64,000 bases of DNA, taken from NCBI RefSeq assembly GCF_024159265.1, contig NZ_JAMYWY010000001.1, forward strand, positions 4,092,001 through 4,156,000, in the 5' to 3' direction. Shown in pieces: positions 26,291-34,628 of this stretch. This DNA comes from Paenibacillus sp. 1781tsa1 (GTDB lineage: Bacteria > Bacillota > Bacilli > Paenibacillales > Paenibacillaceae). How positions within the stretch are numbered: position 1 is the stretch's first letter; each line of letters begins with the position of its first letter. Below the pieces are notes generated by a model. That model saw only the letters and a list, made by a program, of their open reading frames with translations. It had not been told where the DNA came from and ran no database searches. Position numbers and translations under genes: made by a program.

Positions 26291-26467
26291 TTAAATACTC
26301 TTGACTTCACTCAACGAAAAATTATAGACACTGAACCCACTTAAGTAAGCGTCCTGTTCTACCTTATAAACGACACTTCGATTAGCAATGTATCTGATGA
26401 TATCATCCTTTTTAACATCTCTATCTTCTATGTAAGTCCAATATCCATTAGTCAATTTTTCAATCAA
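26291..26467 (-). CDS. hypothetical protein, 58 aa
   Basis: TTG start at 26467 with GGAGG 7 nt upstream; overlaps the stop of the gene before it. Small alpha/beta-looking protein (GYWTYIEDRDVKKDDIIRYI). Function unknown. Confidence 0.55.
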   Translation of the reverse strand: MIEKLTNGYWTYIEDRDVKKDDIIRYIANRSVVYKVEQDAYLSGFSVYNFSLSEVKSI

Positions 26468-27096
26468 TGGATTTCCTCCTCTACATCATCTAGCTTATTA
26501 GCTACCTGATAAATTTCATTAGCAACACTTTTTAAATCCTCAGCACTCCACGTTTCATTTGTTAAGGTAATACTCCCGTAGAACCGCAATGGAAAACCAA
26601 CCTGCTCTTTAATGATACCTTTAACATGTTTTCCTGCTACTCTGATCTCATCGCTAAACAAGTAATCCTCTCCATTCTCTGACTTGTTTTTGTAGTCATC
26701 CCATGCCACCTGAAATTCTTTCGTACATAAATTTATCTTGTTTCTCCAAGTCCAGTCACAAAATGCATTAAAAAGCTCACTATATTTTTCTCCATACTTA
26801 TTAATTCTCTTCTGATTGTTTCTAGTTTTAGGCCAAGAGAGTTCTGTTGATGAAAAACCACAACTCCAATACCTTTGTGCTCGTTCGTCAAAAGCAATCA
26901 CATAATAATAATTTGGAACGCCACTGTATCCCTGAACTAGTCCTAGCTGCCCTGTGTATCCAGTGTCATGATCAAGTTTTTTGCTAATCAATACTAAATC
27001 AAAGATATCTAATGTCCTTCTTAATTTGGGGTAGTCAGATTTAAATGATTGATTCAGATAATCTTTGTAGAAATTGATGTCATCCAAACTCAGCAT
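26464..27096 (-). CDS. hypothetical protein, 210 aa
   Basis: Start at ATG 27096 (MLSLDDINFYKDYL), GGAG 7 nt upstream. Contains GQLGLVQGYSGVPNYYYVIA, RYWSCGFSSTELSWPKTRNN and a WTWRNKINLC stretch; soluble. Family not recognised. Confidence 0.6.
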   Translation of the reverse strand: MLSLDDINFYKDYLNQSFKSDYPKLRRTLDIFDLVLISKKLDHDTGYTGQLGLVQGYSGVPNYYYVIAFDERAQRYWSCGFSSTELSWPKTRNNQKRINKYGEKYSELFNAFCDWTWRNKINLCTKEFQVAWDDYKNKSENGEDYLFSDEIRVAGKHVKGIIKEQVGFPLRFYGSITLTNETWSAEDLKSVANEIYQVANKLDDVEEEIH

Positions 27097-27160
27097 CTTC
27101 AATCTCCTTTATTCTCTTATTTACTTTCAATTACTCCACTCTTCATATTCCTATTTCTTT

Positions 27161-27178
27161 ATGAAACACGCATTTCAC
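27161..27178 (-). repeat. 18-bp intergenic dyad element
   Basis: GTGAAATGCGTGTTTCAT, immediately after the stop of the 27181-27414 gene. Confidence 0.6.
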
Positions 27179-27180
27179 AA

Positions 27181-27414
27181 TCAATTTTCAGTATTTAAAT
27201 CATCAGGAGTAATTAAATCTACTGCGATTTCATTTCCCTCTGCATCAGACAAGACAATATAATCACTTATCCCACTAACATAAGGCCCTTCTTCATAGTC
27301 ATAATCGATTTCTTCTCTGCTTCTTGCATGAATACTAATCCCAAACTTTTTTGACAGGCTCACCAATTCCCTGTGAAAGTCCCAAAGCACATCTTCTGCT
27401 CTTTTCTTGTTCAT
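27181..27414 (-). CDS. hypothetical protein, 77 aa
   Basis: Start at ATG 27414 (MNKKRAEDVLWDFHRE), AAAGGAG upstream. Helix followed by an acidic strand set (EIDYDYEEGPYVSGISDYIV). Function unknown. Confidence 0.6.
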   Translation of the reverse strand: MNKKRAEDVLWDFHRELVSLSKKFGISIHARSREEIDYDYEEGPYVSGISDYIVLSDAEGNEIAVDLITPDDLNTEN

Positions 27415-27461
27415 AGTGATTCTCCTTTCAATCAAATAGACCTTTCATGTGCATATAATTC

Positions 27462-27725
27462 TTATATCTTATCTGAGCGGTTACCCACAAAGCAGTCTCT
27501 CACACTTTTATGTATTTTATTTTCTAGATTCGTACCAAACTGTTCATCCCACTGATTTAGGTAGATACACTTCCAACCAAAAAAATACTTTCTTTTCTCC
27601 CAAATCTTTATCTTTTGTATGACTTTATAGTATGTCGTACCAGATACTCTACTTGTGTCTACTTTTGCTTCACTGATTTTCATCATATAGTGCTGACCAT
27701 CTTCGCTCCAATATTTTTTGTACAT
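27462..27725 (-). CDS. hypothetical protein, 87 aa
   Basis: Aromatic, basic, strand-rich (TTYYKVIQKIKIWEKRKYFF). It starts inside the preceding gene (56-nt overlap) with an AAAGGAGG RBS. Function unknown. Confidence 0.6.
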   Translation of the reverse strand: MYKKYWSEDGQHYMMKISEAKVDTSRVSGTTYYKVIQKIKIWEKRKYFFGWKCIYLNQWDEQFGTNLENKIHKSVRDCFVGNRSDKI

Positions 27726-28098
27726 TGGAATTATCCTCCTTTAAAACCGTCATATCATAGCCTGATTCAATAAACTTAGTTGTCTTTTTCCTTTTACAGT
27801 CGTTGCCTAAGTATGTATATATCTCATTCATTTCTTCAAATGTAAAATTGGTTTCTAGATACTCATTAACAATTGCTCTGAATCGTTTCTGCCAATACAG
27901 ACTAACTCCTTTACAGCTTGGTCTGGATAGCCACGCCAACACTTTTCTCTTAAGATCGAAATCAGTTTCTACATCTTCAAGAAGAAAGTAGATGTTATTT
28001 TTAGGTTCAATTATTAGTTCAAACTTGGAATTGATAAAACAATTCGGTGAGTGACGTTCTGCAATTTTCATAAACTTTTGAATTTCAATTAGATTCAC
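27670..28098 (-). CDS. conserved phage-type protein, 142 aa
   Basis: LAWLSRPSCKGVSLYWQKRF, INEYL-type helix and YTYLGNDCKR...KFIESGYDM form a pattern I associate with uncharacterised proteins of Firmicute phages. The last 56 nt overlap the following gene in another frame. Function unknown. Confidence 0.7.
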   Translation of the reverse strand: MNLIEIQKFMKIAERHSPNCFINSKFELIIEPKNNIYFLLEDVETDFDLKRKVLAWLSRPSCKGVSLYWQKRFRAIVNEYLETNFTFEEMNEIYTYLGNDCKRKKTTKFIESGYDMTVLKEDNSNVQKILERRWSALYDENQ

Positions 28099-28108
28099 TT
28101 ATTTCCTC

Positions 28109-28312
28109 CTATCGATAGCTAACGAATGTTCCTTTTGGAGCAATTTCAATCTGCCCAATAAAGTCTCTCTTTTCTAAATACTCAATATCAAGCTTACTCC
28201 AGTAAAAAATCAATCCATCTATAACGGGAGACACATACGCCACGATACCTAATTTATTTAGCACTCGTTCACACTTTTCGTAATCCTCAGATAGTCTAAT
28301 TATGTATTCCAT
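28109..28312 (-). CDS. hypothetical protein, 67 aa
   Basis: Begins MEYIIRLSEDYEKCERVLNK; small alpha/beta fold likely. ATG directly follows the TGA of the upstream gene. Function unknown. Confidence 0.6.
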   Translation of the reverse strand: MEYIIRLSEDYEKCERVLNKLGIVAYVSPVIDGLIFYWSKLDIEYLEKRDFIGQIEIAPKGTFVSYR

Positions 28313-28489
28313 TCAACCTTCTCCTTTTTTTCTAGTGGTATCAAAGTATTCTTCATAGATACATTTAAACGCTGCTTCTTCTTGATCTATAAGGCTATCC
28401 TCAGCATCTATGCCATATCCCGCATTACATCCTTGTACGAAAAAATAGCGGAGCATTTCTTTCAAGCTGTCTTTTTTGATGTATGGCAT
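28313..28489 (-). CDS. hypothetical protein, 58 aa
   Basis: MPYIKKDSLKEMLRYFFVQG followed by an acidic helix; two Cys. Its tail encodes the AAGGAG of the next gene. No strong RBS of its own. Function unknown. Confidence 0.5.
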   Translation of the reverse strand: MPYIKKDSLKEMLRYFFVQGCNAGYGIDAEDSLIDQEEAAFKCIYEEYFDTTRKKGEG

Positions 28490-28492
28490 AGA

Positions 28493-28681
28493 TTACGGCT
28501 CCCATCTGTACAGTTCATAATCATTATCGACCAATTCATAGTAATCGGAACTATGATCACCTGATAGCTTCTCGTTAAGAATATCAACTATCAAATCTCC
28601 ATAATATTCACTTACATTCTCACAAACTAATTTGTCACTCACTGACTCTCTATTAAAGTTATCTTTACAAATGATCTTCAT
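28493..28681 (-). CDS. hypothetical acidic protein, 62 aa
   Basis: Ends ELVDNDYELYRWEP; an ATGA overlap couples it to the gene before. Function unknown. Confidence 0.6.
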   Translation of the reverse strand: MKIICKDNFNRESVSDKLVCENVSEYYGDLIVDILNEKLSGDHSSDYYELVDNDYELYRWEP

Positions 28682-28902
28682 TTTAATTCCTCCAGTACTG
28701 CTTCAATATTTTCAATGCTGCCCCATACCTCATCATAATAATAGTTGACATCCCCATCTATACTATCAACCGATATTTTGCAACAATCCTTCCCTTCTTC
28801 ATCACAGTAATTATTCCACCGTACATTTACTTCTGTGTTGTCTGTGTGTTTCTGAAAATATGTATTCATATATGTGGGAAGTCTACTTATTTGAACAATC
28901 AC
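28678..28902 (-). CDS. hypothetical acidic protein, 74 aa
   Basis: Strand-rich centre with CCKISVDSIDGDVNYYYDEV. Start at 28902; the gene overlaps the following one by 4 nt. Function unknown. Confidence 0.6.
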   Translation of the reverse strand: MIVQISRLPTYMNTYFQKHTDNTEVNVRWNNYCDEEGKDCCKISVDSIDGDVNYYYDEVWGSIENIEAVLEELK

Positions 28903-28921
28903 AACTTGTCCTACCTTTCCT

Positions 28922-28939
28922 ATGAAACGTGCCTTTTAC
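28922..28939 (-). repeat. 18-bp intergenic dyad element
   Basis: GTAAAAGGCACGTTTCAT; overlaps the stop of the 28936-29196 gene and precedes the next RBS (GAAAGG). Confidence 0.7.
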
Positions 28940-29196
28940 TTACTTTGTCTTTTGATCCATTTCTTATGTATCATATTCCAGCAGTGATCATATTCCTTGA
29001 AAGATAAATAATCAGGAATTGGATATGTGTCCTGTACACCATACTGTCCTAATTCAATAACATAATGCCCATTTGTGATTAAATCTTCTATCCACTCTGC
29101 ATATTCAACGTTCTTTTCTTTATCTGATAGTTTATTCCATTGGTCACATAATATTTGAGCTGTTTCAATTTTGTTAAGGTTCAGTTTTGTGCTCAT
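28936..29196 (-). CDS. hypothetical protein, 86 aa
   Basis: Trp-containing helical protein with basic end (MIHKKWIKRQSK). RBS AAAGGA. Function unknown. Confidence 0.6.
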   Translation of the reverse strand: MSTKLNLNKIETAQILCDQWNKLSDKEKNVEYAEWIEDLITNGHYVIELGQYGVQDTYPIPDYLSFKEYDHCWNMIHKKWIKRQSK

Positions 29197-29233
29197 GTCT
29201 TCAATCCTTTCTTTACATTAATTTATAATTTTG

Positions 29234-29251
29234 ATGAAACAGATCTTTTAC
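29234..29251 (-). repeat. 18-bp intergenic dyad element
   Basis: GTAAAAGATCTGTTTCAT; the N6 core contains the palindrome AGATCT at the dyad centre. Confidence 0.7.
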
Positions 29252-29257
29252 ATACTA

Positions 29258-29494
29258 TTACTTTAATTTGTCTAATGAATCCAGTGCATTTCTCAATCTA
29301 TCTACTGTTTCTCCAAGAACCTGATCTGCCCAGTATTCTAATGAATAATGGCCTACAAAATCTAGGTCCTCTTTTAACATTTCAGAGAAGGTGGAGTTTT
29401 CAACAATTACTTTTGATAAAGGCTCACCTAATTGGGTTGCATCTGTTATGTACTGAATTAGCATGCTTTGCATTCTCTCGGCTAAGTTGCTCAA
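29258..29494 (-). CDS. hypothetical helical protein, 78 aa
   Basis: All-helical, acidic (MSNLAERMQSMLIQYITDAT). An ATGA overlap ties it to the preceding gene. Function unknown. Confidence 0.6.
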   Translation of the reverse strand: MSNLAERMQSMLIQYITDATQLGEPLSKVIVENSTFSEMLKEDLDFVGHYSLEYWADQVLGETVDRLRNALDSLDKLK

Positions 29495-29703
29495 TGTTCC
29501 TCATCCCTTTTCTTAATGTTGTCTAAGTCACTCTTTAATTCTGGGAATATTGCCATAAGTAAGCTTATTGCATCCATCTTTTTACGCTTTCCATTTTCGG
29601 TCAAGTAAATACCGGGGCTACTACTGTTTTTAGTCACTTTGATTCCTAATTCTTCAGCAATTCTATTCATCTTTTCAATATCAATTCCACCACTATCTTT
29701 CAA
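29491..29703 (-). CDS. hypothetical protein, 70 aa
   Basis: TTG start at 29703 with GAGAGGAG 8 nt upstream; the frame is open to 29724 but would include that RBS. Residues 10-30 (IEKMNRIAEELGIKVTKNSS) and YLTENGKRKKM suggest a small DNA-binding or regulatory protein; weak. A promoter lies at 29756-29784. Confidence 0.55.
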   Translation of the reverse strand: MKDSGGIDIEKMNRIAEELGIKVTKNSSSPGIYLTENGKRKKMDAISLLMAIFPELKSDLDNIKKRDEEH

Positions 29704-29755
29704 ATATGTATCTCCTCTCGACAAAAAAATGATGCTACAACAACTTGTTAAAGTT

Positions 29756-29797
29756 ATTATACCACCATTTATTTATATTGTACATATTTTTATTCTT
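29756..29797 (-). promoter_or_regulatory. promoter with upstream AAGAATAAAAATATG box
   Basis: TATAAT (29756-29761) with a poor -35 TGTACA (29779-29784, 17-nt spacer) abutted by AAGAATAAAAATATG (29783-29797). The poor -35 suggests dependence on whatever binds the box. Confidence 0.6.
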
Positions 29798-29800
29798 AAT

Positions 29801-30313
29801 CTAACTTATTCTAATGTGTTTTTTGTCTGTTACAAGAACTGCACCTTCAACTTCTACACCGTTTTTAACATCCTTAAGCAAAGCTTTACTATCAATCTTC
29901 GGTTCCTGTGCTATCTTATATGTATCTGGAATCTTCGTTGGATCGTAGACATTGATTGAAGGCGGATTTACTTGTAGTTTAACTTTAAACACTCCAGCAT
30001 TCATCTTCTCAATATTGTTGCCTTCAAGGTATTCATGTAAAAGATTTTTCAAACGCTCTTGTTTGTTCTCCATGTACTTACGTTTCTTACTGAAACGTTG
30101 TTCTTCAACCTTATGAGCTGCAATCGCCCCTTCAAGATTTCGCATGAATTTCACGATATTCTCACATTTATTTTCAATGCCGTCTTCTAATGCTTCGAGT
30201 GTATCTTTATACATTTCAAAGTCATCTTCTCCAATTTCGTCGTTCTCTAGAGCAGCTTCAAGGTATTCGCTTAGGAATTTGTAATCTTCAGATAATTTGT
30301 ATAGTGATGTCAT
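29801..30313 (-). CDS. Sipho_Gp157-family protein
   Basis: 170 aa. Helical N-terminus (LYKLSEDYKFLSEYLEA), the KCENIVKFMRNLEGAIAAHK block, a long charged coiled coil, and the C-terminal VKLQVNPPSINVYD / IPDTYKI motif place it in the Gp157 family of siphoviruses, first linked to phage resistance in Streptococcus thermophilus. Usually encoded near ssDNA-binding and recombination genes. Confidence 0.85.
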   Translation of the reverse strand: MTSLYKLSEDYKFLSEYLEAALENDEIGEDDFEMYKDTLEALEDGIENKCENIVKFMRNLEGAIAAHKVEEQRFSKKRKYMENKQERLKNLLHEYLEGNNIEKMNAGVFKVKLQVNPPSINVYDPTKIPDTYKIAQEPKIDSKALLKDVKNGVEVEGAVLVTDKKHIRIS

Positions 30314-30366
30314 TTAACATTCTCCTCTAATATGTATTGTTTATTCTTGATCAAATCTATGTTTCA

Positions 30367-30645
30367 TCAGATCTCGTTTTCTAGTTTATCCAATTCGGAC
30401 ACAGCCCGTTTAATCTGTTTATTTAAACTTTCAATGCGCTCATTTAATTCTGCTTTTTCTTTTGCGATGACTCTTTCAAATGCTTCTGTACCATATGCTT
30501 GATCATTATAAATAACCCAATCATTACCTAGCTCCGAACCAGACATAACACAGCTTCCTTCTTCAAACCATTGTTTATAGAAGCGAAGCTGCTCCTCGAC
30601 TGACTTACTGTCCATCTCTTTAGCTCTGATTATAATAGCATTCAC
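30367..30645 (-). CDS. hypothetical coiled-coil protein, 92 aa
   Basis: C-terminal third is a coiled coil (IAKEKAELNERIESLNKQIK). RBS GATGAAGGG. Function unknown. Confidence 0.6.
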   Translation of the reverse strand: MNAIIIRAKEMDSKSVEEQLRFYKQWFEEGSCVMSGSELGNDWVIYNDQAYGTEAFERVIAKEKAELNERIESLNKQIKRAVSELDKLENEI

Positions 30646-30668
30646 TACCCTTCATCCTCTCAGTGATA

Positions 30669-31079
30669 TTATCCCCATAGTTCCTCATTTGAAAGTTGAA
30701 TGATTCTGTCTCTTCGATCATACTTATCTTTAACAACAAAGTGATAGAACAAAATGTTTTGATACTCATAAACAAAGTAATATGTATATTTCATTTCTTT
30801 TGTTAGAAACCTACATTCATCACAAACAAGGCGAAGCATCATTTTGTACCAGTCTTCTTCTTCATATCTAGCCCATCTCCAGCCATAACCCATGCCTTCT
30901 ATATCCATCCACGAAATGAAATTTTCATCATTTTTATTGTCATGATACGTAGTGTTTATCTCTATGTACTCGTAAAATGTGGTCATCATTTTTAGCTCAA
31001 GTAGCATTTTATAATCTAATCGGCCATGCTTAATTATATTTCTTCCTTGTTGTGACAAATGATTAAAAACATTCTGCAT
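30669..31079 (-). CDS. hypothetical protein, 136 aa
   Basis: Aromatic, acidic soluble protein (GMGYGWRWARYEEEDWYKMM). Strong GGGAGGAG RBS and its own promoter at 31127-31155. Function unknown. Confidence 0.65.
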   Translation of the reverse strand: MQNVFNHLSQQGRNIIKHGRLDYKMLLELKMMTTFYEYIEINTTYHDNKNDENFISWMDIEGMGYGWRWARYEEEDWYKMMLRLVCDECRFLTKEMKYTYYFVYEYQNILFYHFVVKDKYDRRDRIIQLSNEELWG

Positions 31080-31126
31080 GTGTCTCCTCCCTAATATCTT
31101 GATAAAGTTTACATTTGATCTGCAAT

Positions 31127-31155
31127 TTTATATTAAATTAATCCTATTCACTCAA
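31127..31155 (-). promoter_or_regulatory. promoter for 30669-31079
   Basis: TTGAGT (31150-31155), 17-nt spacer, TATAAA (31127-31132). Forms a divergent pair with the plus-strand promoter at 31200. Confidence 0.6.
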
Positions 31156-31199
31156 TAGACACTTTAAGTAAATTAATTCAATAATATGTATACTATTCA

Positions 31200-31228
31200 T
31201 TGTAATGGAATTTGCCCTGCAATATACT
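31200..31228 (+). promoter_or_regulatory. promoter for secreted peptide gene
   Basis: TTGTAA (31200-31205), 17-nt spacer, TATACT (31223-31228). Confidence 0.65.
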
Positions 31229-31269
31229 TATCTTATAGTTTAAATACATTTTCAGGGAGATGAATTGCT

Positions 31270-31557
31270 TTGAATATTAAAAGAAGTATCGCAATGTTTG
31301 CACTTTCACTTGCTATGATTTCTTCCTTTTTACCAAACGCTACACAGGCAAGCCCAACTACCACGGATCAAGATAGAGTAACTGTAAAATTAGCTGTAAA
31401 ACCTATGACCGTTTTAACCTACTTTAACGTTGGAGATGGTGTGCCTCCATTCTGGATTTATAACCAAGATGGCTGGTATGGGACTTTGCCACTGGTTAGT
31501 TACGATATTGCCAATGGTGTTGTATACGCAAGATATCAAGGAAATGTCTATCAATAA
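31270..31557 (+). CDS. small secreted protein, 95 aa
   Basis: TTG start with AGGGAG upstream. Signal peptide of about 27 residues (cleavage after TQA-S), then a 68-residue mature part rich in Tyr/Val (YFNVGDGVPPFWIYNQDGWY). Own promoter and terminator on the opposite strand to its neighbours: a probable prophage cargo gene. Family not recognised. Confidence 0.7.
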   Translation: MNIKRSIAMFALSLAMISSFLPNATQASPTTTDQDRVTVKLAVKPMTVLTYFNVGDGVPPFWIYNQDGWYGTLPLVSYDIANGVVYARYQGNVYQ

Positions 31558-31570
31558 CCTACTAATGGGG

Positions 31571-31598
31571 GGTCGACTAAAGAGTCGGCTCTTTTTTA
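31571..31598 (+). terminator. rho-independent terminator
   Basis: GTCGACT-loop-AGTCGGC followed by CTCTTTTTT. Confidence 0.8.
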
Positions 31599-31618
31599 TT
31601 TCAAATAAAAGTCCTCTT

Positions 31619-32416
31619 TTATCTTCTTTTCTTTTTCTTTGATTTATTTACCGTATTCTTTGTTCTATTAAGAAATGATCGAAACTCTTTTACCATTAAT
31701 TGCTTTTGCTCAGGGGTCATTTCAGCAACTTCCGCAAACCTATCCAAAATAATGTCTTCATATCTGAAAAATTCAATCATTTCGCTTACGTCTTTGTTTA
31801 TTTTCAATTCACTCAGTATATTTAAATTTAGTTCGAATTTATCTACTATGTATCTCAAGAAACTGATTACCATAGCATTGTTTATGTTCAATGTATTCTT
31901 CACCTTGTCTTTCATATAAAATGGCGAAGGATAGACAATATTATTTTCTCCAATTTTCTGAGCTAACGATACAAAGTTAAGGTGTGTGTAGTTTGAAGTC
32001 ATATTGTAAAATGATTTATATAGACTTCTTTCGCCTATACTATTGGCTCTGTAACTAATACTTTTATTTGTCCACTTAAAAGGGTTATTTTGAAAAGATT
32101 TCATTCTTGAGTTGGTTTGATCCTCAAGTATGTATTTGCAATTTATTACACACTCTATTAAAGATCTTGTAGATATAATCGAAGGAACATAATATCCTTC
32201 AATTGAATTGAGCACTAACGATCTGTACAATGTAAAAATTTCTTCGAAAATAAGGACAAGAAAATCTAATCTTTCAATGTTTGTCGCAGAATTAGCAGCA
32301 GCATATTTAGATTGAATCGAGTTTCGTACAATTTTTTCGTTTATCAATATATTCCAAACTAAACTTACCTCTTCGTCACATTCTTCATATACAGACTTTC
32401 TAATTTCATCGTTCAA
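31619..32416 (-). CDS. DUF5677-like helical protein
   Basis: 265 aa, entirely helical. IISTRSLIECVINCKYIL (Arg-Ser-x-x-Glu) and SNYTHLNFVSLAQKIGE (Tyr/His cluster) resemble DUF5677, whose members share the RSxxE and a conserved His and appear in phages and near defence genes. Very basic C-terminus (NKSKKKKRR). Function unknown; HEPN-like or immunity roles are possibilities only. Confidence 0.55.
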   Translation of the reverse strand: MNDEIRKSVYEECDEEVSLVWNILINEKIVRNSIQSKYAAANSATNIERLDFLVLIFEEIFTLYRSLVLNSIEGYYVPSIISTRSLIECVINCKYILEDQTNSRMKSFQNNPFKWTNKSISYRANSIGERSLYKSFYNMTSNYTHLNFVSLAQKIGENNIVYPSPFYMKDKVKNTLNINNAMVISFLRYIVDKFELNLNILSELKINKDVSEMIEFFRYEDIILDRFAEVAEMTPEQKQLMVKEFRSFLNRTKNTVNKSKKKKRR

Positions 32417-32474
32417 GAGTAAAGAATGAATATTAATTTTGGTTCCTCCTATGGTTAAAATCTAGATCAAATTT

Positions 32475-32822
32475 CTATTTTATTTGGAATTTTTTCTTAA
32501 GTCCTTCAACTTCTTTATTGAATTTCATTTTGTTTACGATTTCATTGTTTTCAAATCTCTTCATGTCTTTTAATTCACGTTCTAGGTGAAACAATTTATT
32601 CTTAAGAGTGGACATGTCCTCCTTCAACTTAGATTCCTTTACTGCTAATTTGCATTCACAATAATAAACAATATTTTCTTCCCATCTGTGATTATGAGAA
32701 GAGCCAGCATCATCTTCTTTTGCTTGCTCTCCGCAATACGAGCAATAGAGAATCTCGCGGTTGACTGTAAACCCACATTCTTGTGCTTTCTCACCCAATG
32801 TAAATGTTCTCGTTTCTCTCAT
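32475..32822 (-). CDS. zinc-finger/coiled-coil protein, 115 aa
   Basis: CSYC and CEC with HNHRW between them give a likely zinc site; residues 60-115 form a coiled coil. Probably a dimer. Function unknown. Confidence 0.6.
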   Translation of the reverse strand: MRETRTFTLGEKAQECGFTVNREILYCSYCGEQAKEDDAGSSHNHRWEENIVYYCECKLAVKESKLKEDMSTLKNKLFHLERELKDMKRFENNEIVNKMKFNKEVEGLKKKFQIK

Positions 32823-32868
32823 TATTTATAATTTTCCTTTCTATGTAAAATTGCGACTTCATCAAGAA

Positions 32869-33039
32869 TTAATCTTCTTGAACGTATTCAATCTCTTCGT
32901 TTAATTCATAATCAAATTCCCATTCAACAACGCCTTCTACATTGAATAGTTCATGATCAATCTGTCCAATGATATTGTCTTTATGCTGCAACTCTTCTTC
33001 ATCAAAAATAATGTATCCTCTGATAATTGCTTTTCTCAT
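32869..33039 (-). CDS. hypothetical acidic protein, 56 aa
   Basis: MRKAIIRGYIIFDEEELQHK then a very acidic tail. GGAG 8 nt before ATG 33039. Function unknown. Confidence 0.6.
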   Translation of the reverse strand: MRKAIIRGYIIFDEEELQHKDNIIGQIDHELFNVEGVVEWEFDYELNEEIEYVQED

Positions 33040-33054
33040 ATTCTTTACTCTCCT

Positions 33055-33243
33055 TTATTGTGACTTTGCTTGGAAACAGTGAAAATCATCATCGCACGAA
33101 AAATGCGCTTCGGTTCGAATATTCTTTACTTTACATAAGCCTTCGCCTTGAAACTTTCCATTTGTATTGTCATCTTTATAATGGATACAGAAATCACAAA
33201 CCGCTCCAACCATTTCGCATTCTCTATCGCAAAATACTGCCAT
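33055..33243 (-). CDS. cysteine-rich zinc microprotein, 62 aa
   Basis: Seven Cys with CDRECEMVGAVCDFC, then CKV and SCDDDFHC; at least one zinc site is likely. Function unknown. Confidence 0.65.
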   Translation of the reverse strand: MAVFCDRECEMVGAVCDFCIHYKDDNTNGKFQGEGLCKVKNIRTEAHFSCDDDFHCFQAKSQ

Positions 33244-33249
33244 TTAAGA

Positions 33250-33516
33250 TCACCTTCTTTCTGGTTGACAATTCGCTTTCATTTGCTTGATCATATGATC
33301 CAATGTCTCTCTTAAAGCTATGGCATCTTCAAGTGAAAAATCCACCCCAGCTCTACCAATGTTACCTTTTACAGTTACATAGAATTCGTCATCTTCACCA
33401 TGCTCTAAGGCATTTTTGGGACTATCATGATTCCAAAACAATTGAAATTCAAATCCTTCTTTATTTTCAATCTTCAGTTGTAGCCCCTCTTGATCTAAAT
33501 ATTTTTTACTTGCCAT
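33250..33516 (-). CDS. hypothetical protein, 88 aa
   Basis: Start at ATG 33516 (MASKKYLDQEGLQLKIENKE) with GGAG 9 nt upstream. Strand-rich with a C-terminal helix (LEDAIALRETLDHMIKQM). Function unknown. Confidence 0.65.
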   Translation of the reverse strand: MASKKYLDQEGLQLKIENKEGFEFQLFWNHDSPKNALEHGEDDEFYVTVKGNIGRAGVDFSLEDAIALRETLDHMIKQMKANCQPERR

Positions 33517-33658
33517 CAAAACTAGCTCCTTTCTTTTAAATAAAATCACGATATTATAAAACTTTGAAATTTATCACTTGGTATAACTCTCATCTAACGT
33601 GTGTATACTCCTAATACAGTTAACCCCATTAATTATTTTGATAGAGGAGATGGTTTTA

Positions 33659-33844
33659 TTGTCACCAGTATTCGTAACAATTAACAACTTTCAAATTCTC
33701 GTAATTACTGTCCCACCGGATGTATTTGATAGTATCTCAATTACTCCCGAACATCAGAGCAGCAATCATTTCATATTCTTAGAAGTTGGCACTGGTAAAT
33801 TTAAATCAAATAGTTACAAAGCAATGGCTTTATTCTTCAATTAA
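33659..33844 (+). CDS. plus-strand single gene, 61 aa
   Basis: TTG start at 33659 behind GAGGAG; encodes a strand-rich protein (VFVTINNFQILVITVPPDVF) with no signal peptide. It is followed by a strong terminator, which supports expression. No family recognised. Confidence 0.55.
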   Translation: MSPVFVTINNFQILVITVPPDVFDSISITPEHQSSNHFIFLEVGTGKFKSNSYKAMALFFN

Positions 33845-33851
33845 TTACTCT

Positions 33852-33876
33852 GAGCGGATATCCTCCGCTCTTTTTT
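33852..33876 (+). terminator. rho-independent terminator
   Basis: GAGCGGA-TATCC-TCCGCTC then six T. It reaches the stop codon of the convergent minus-strand gene. Confidence 0.9.
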
Positions 33877-34585
33877 ATGACCCAAATCGATCCAATTTGT
33901 TATTTTCTAATATTTCAATTTCCTTATCTGTGAATCCAACACTATTCAACTTTAATAAAACCTTGCTCATTTCTTTCTGAGTAATCGTCATCCCACGTTG
34001 AACGAATCTTGGAACACGTACAATAGTTCCCACAATGTCTCTCGCGCGCTGTTCGTTATAGACTAATGCATTACCCTTTAGATACGACCAGTCGCTTAAT
34101 GTATAAATCTTTTCATTTCTCCAATAGAACATATTGTGACCGAAGTCGAACTGCCCAGTGACCTCTTGTGGCTCACCAACCCATTGAGTGATGATTTGAT
34201 ACTTGCCTATAGATATAGCGTTATTTGTAATAATCAAAGGTAAGTCATTATGTACACCGCTACTCATATCGCTACCGTGATACCCGGCATGATCAATAAA
34301 GTACTTTCTAAGCTCATCAACCAGTGATTGATTTACCAAGAAGAAATCATAATCTTTTGGCTGTTTGTCATGGTATAGACTATAGATACACCCACCTGAT
34401 ACGTATGCTTCACTCTCAAATCGTTGCCACATCTGAGTTGGTAGTAACTTAATAAGGTCGTTCTTAGCTTCTCTCAGGTGCTTACTAATGTCGTTCAGTT
34501 TTTGTTTATGTATTTCTTCGCCACTTCTATGTATTGTCTTTCTAAAGAAACTACTCTTCAACAATAGACGCTTAATTGCGTTCAA
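33875..34585 (-). CDS. nucleotidyltransferase-fold protein (paralogue)
   Basis: 236 aa, TTG start with GGAG 8 nt upstream. YVSGGCIYSLYHDKQPKDYD carries the same Gly-Gly...Asp-Tyr-Asp core as the 14817-15653 protein, followed by matching NAISIGKYQII, VGEPQEVTGQFDFGH and RFVQRGMTITQKEMSKVLL blocks. The two are distant paralogues that have kept the putative active site. Substrate unknown. Confidence 0.65.
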   Translation of the reverse strand: MNAIKRLLLKSSFFRKTIHRSGEEIHKQKLNDISKHLREAKNDLIKLLPTQMWQRFESEAYVSGGCIYSLYHDKQPKDYDFFLVNQSLVDELRKYFIDHAGYHGSDMSSGVHNDLPLIITNNAISIGKYQIITQWVGEPQEVTGQFDFGHNMFYWRNEKIYTLSDWSYLKGNALVYNEQRARDIVGTIVRVPRFVQRGMTITQKEMSKVLLKLNSVGFTDKEIEILENNKLDRFGS

Positions 34586-34628
34586 TTACTCAGCTCCATT
34601 TCTAAATGATATTCTCATTTTATAGTAT

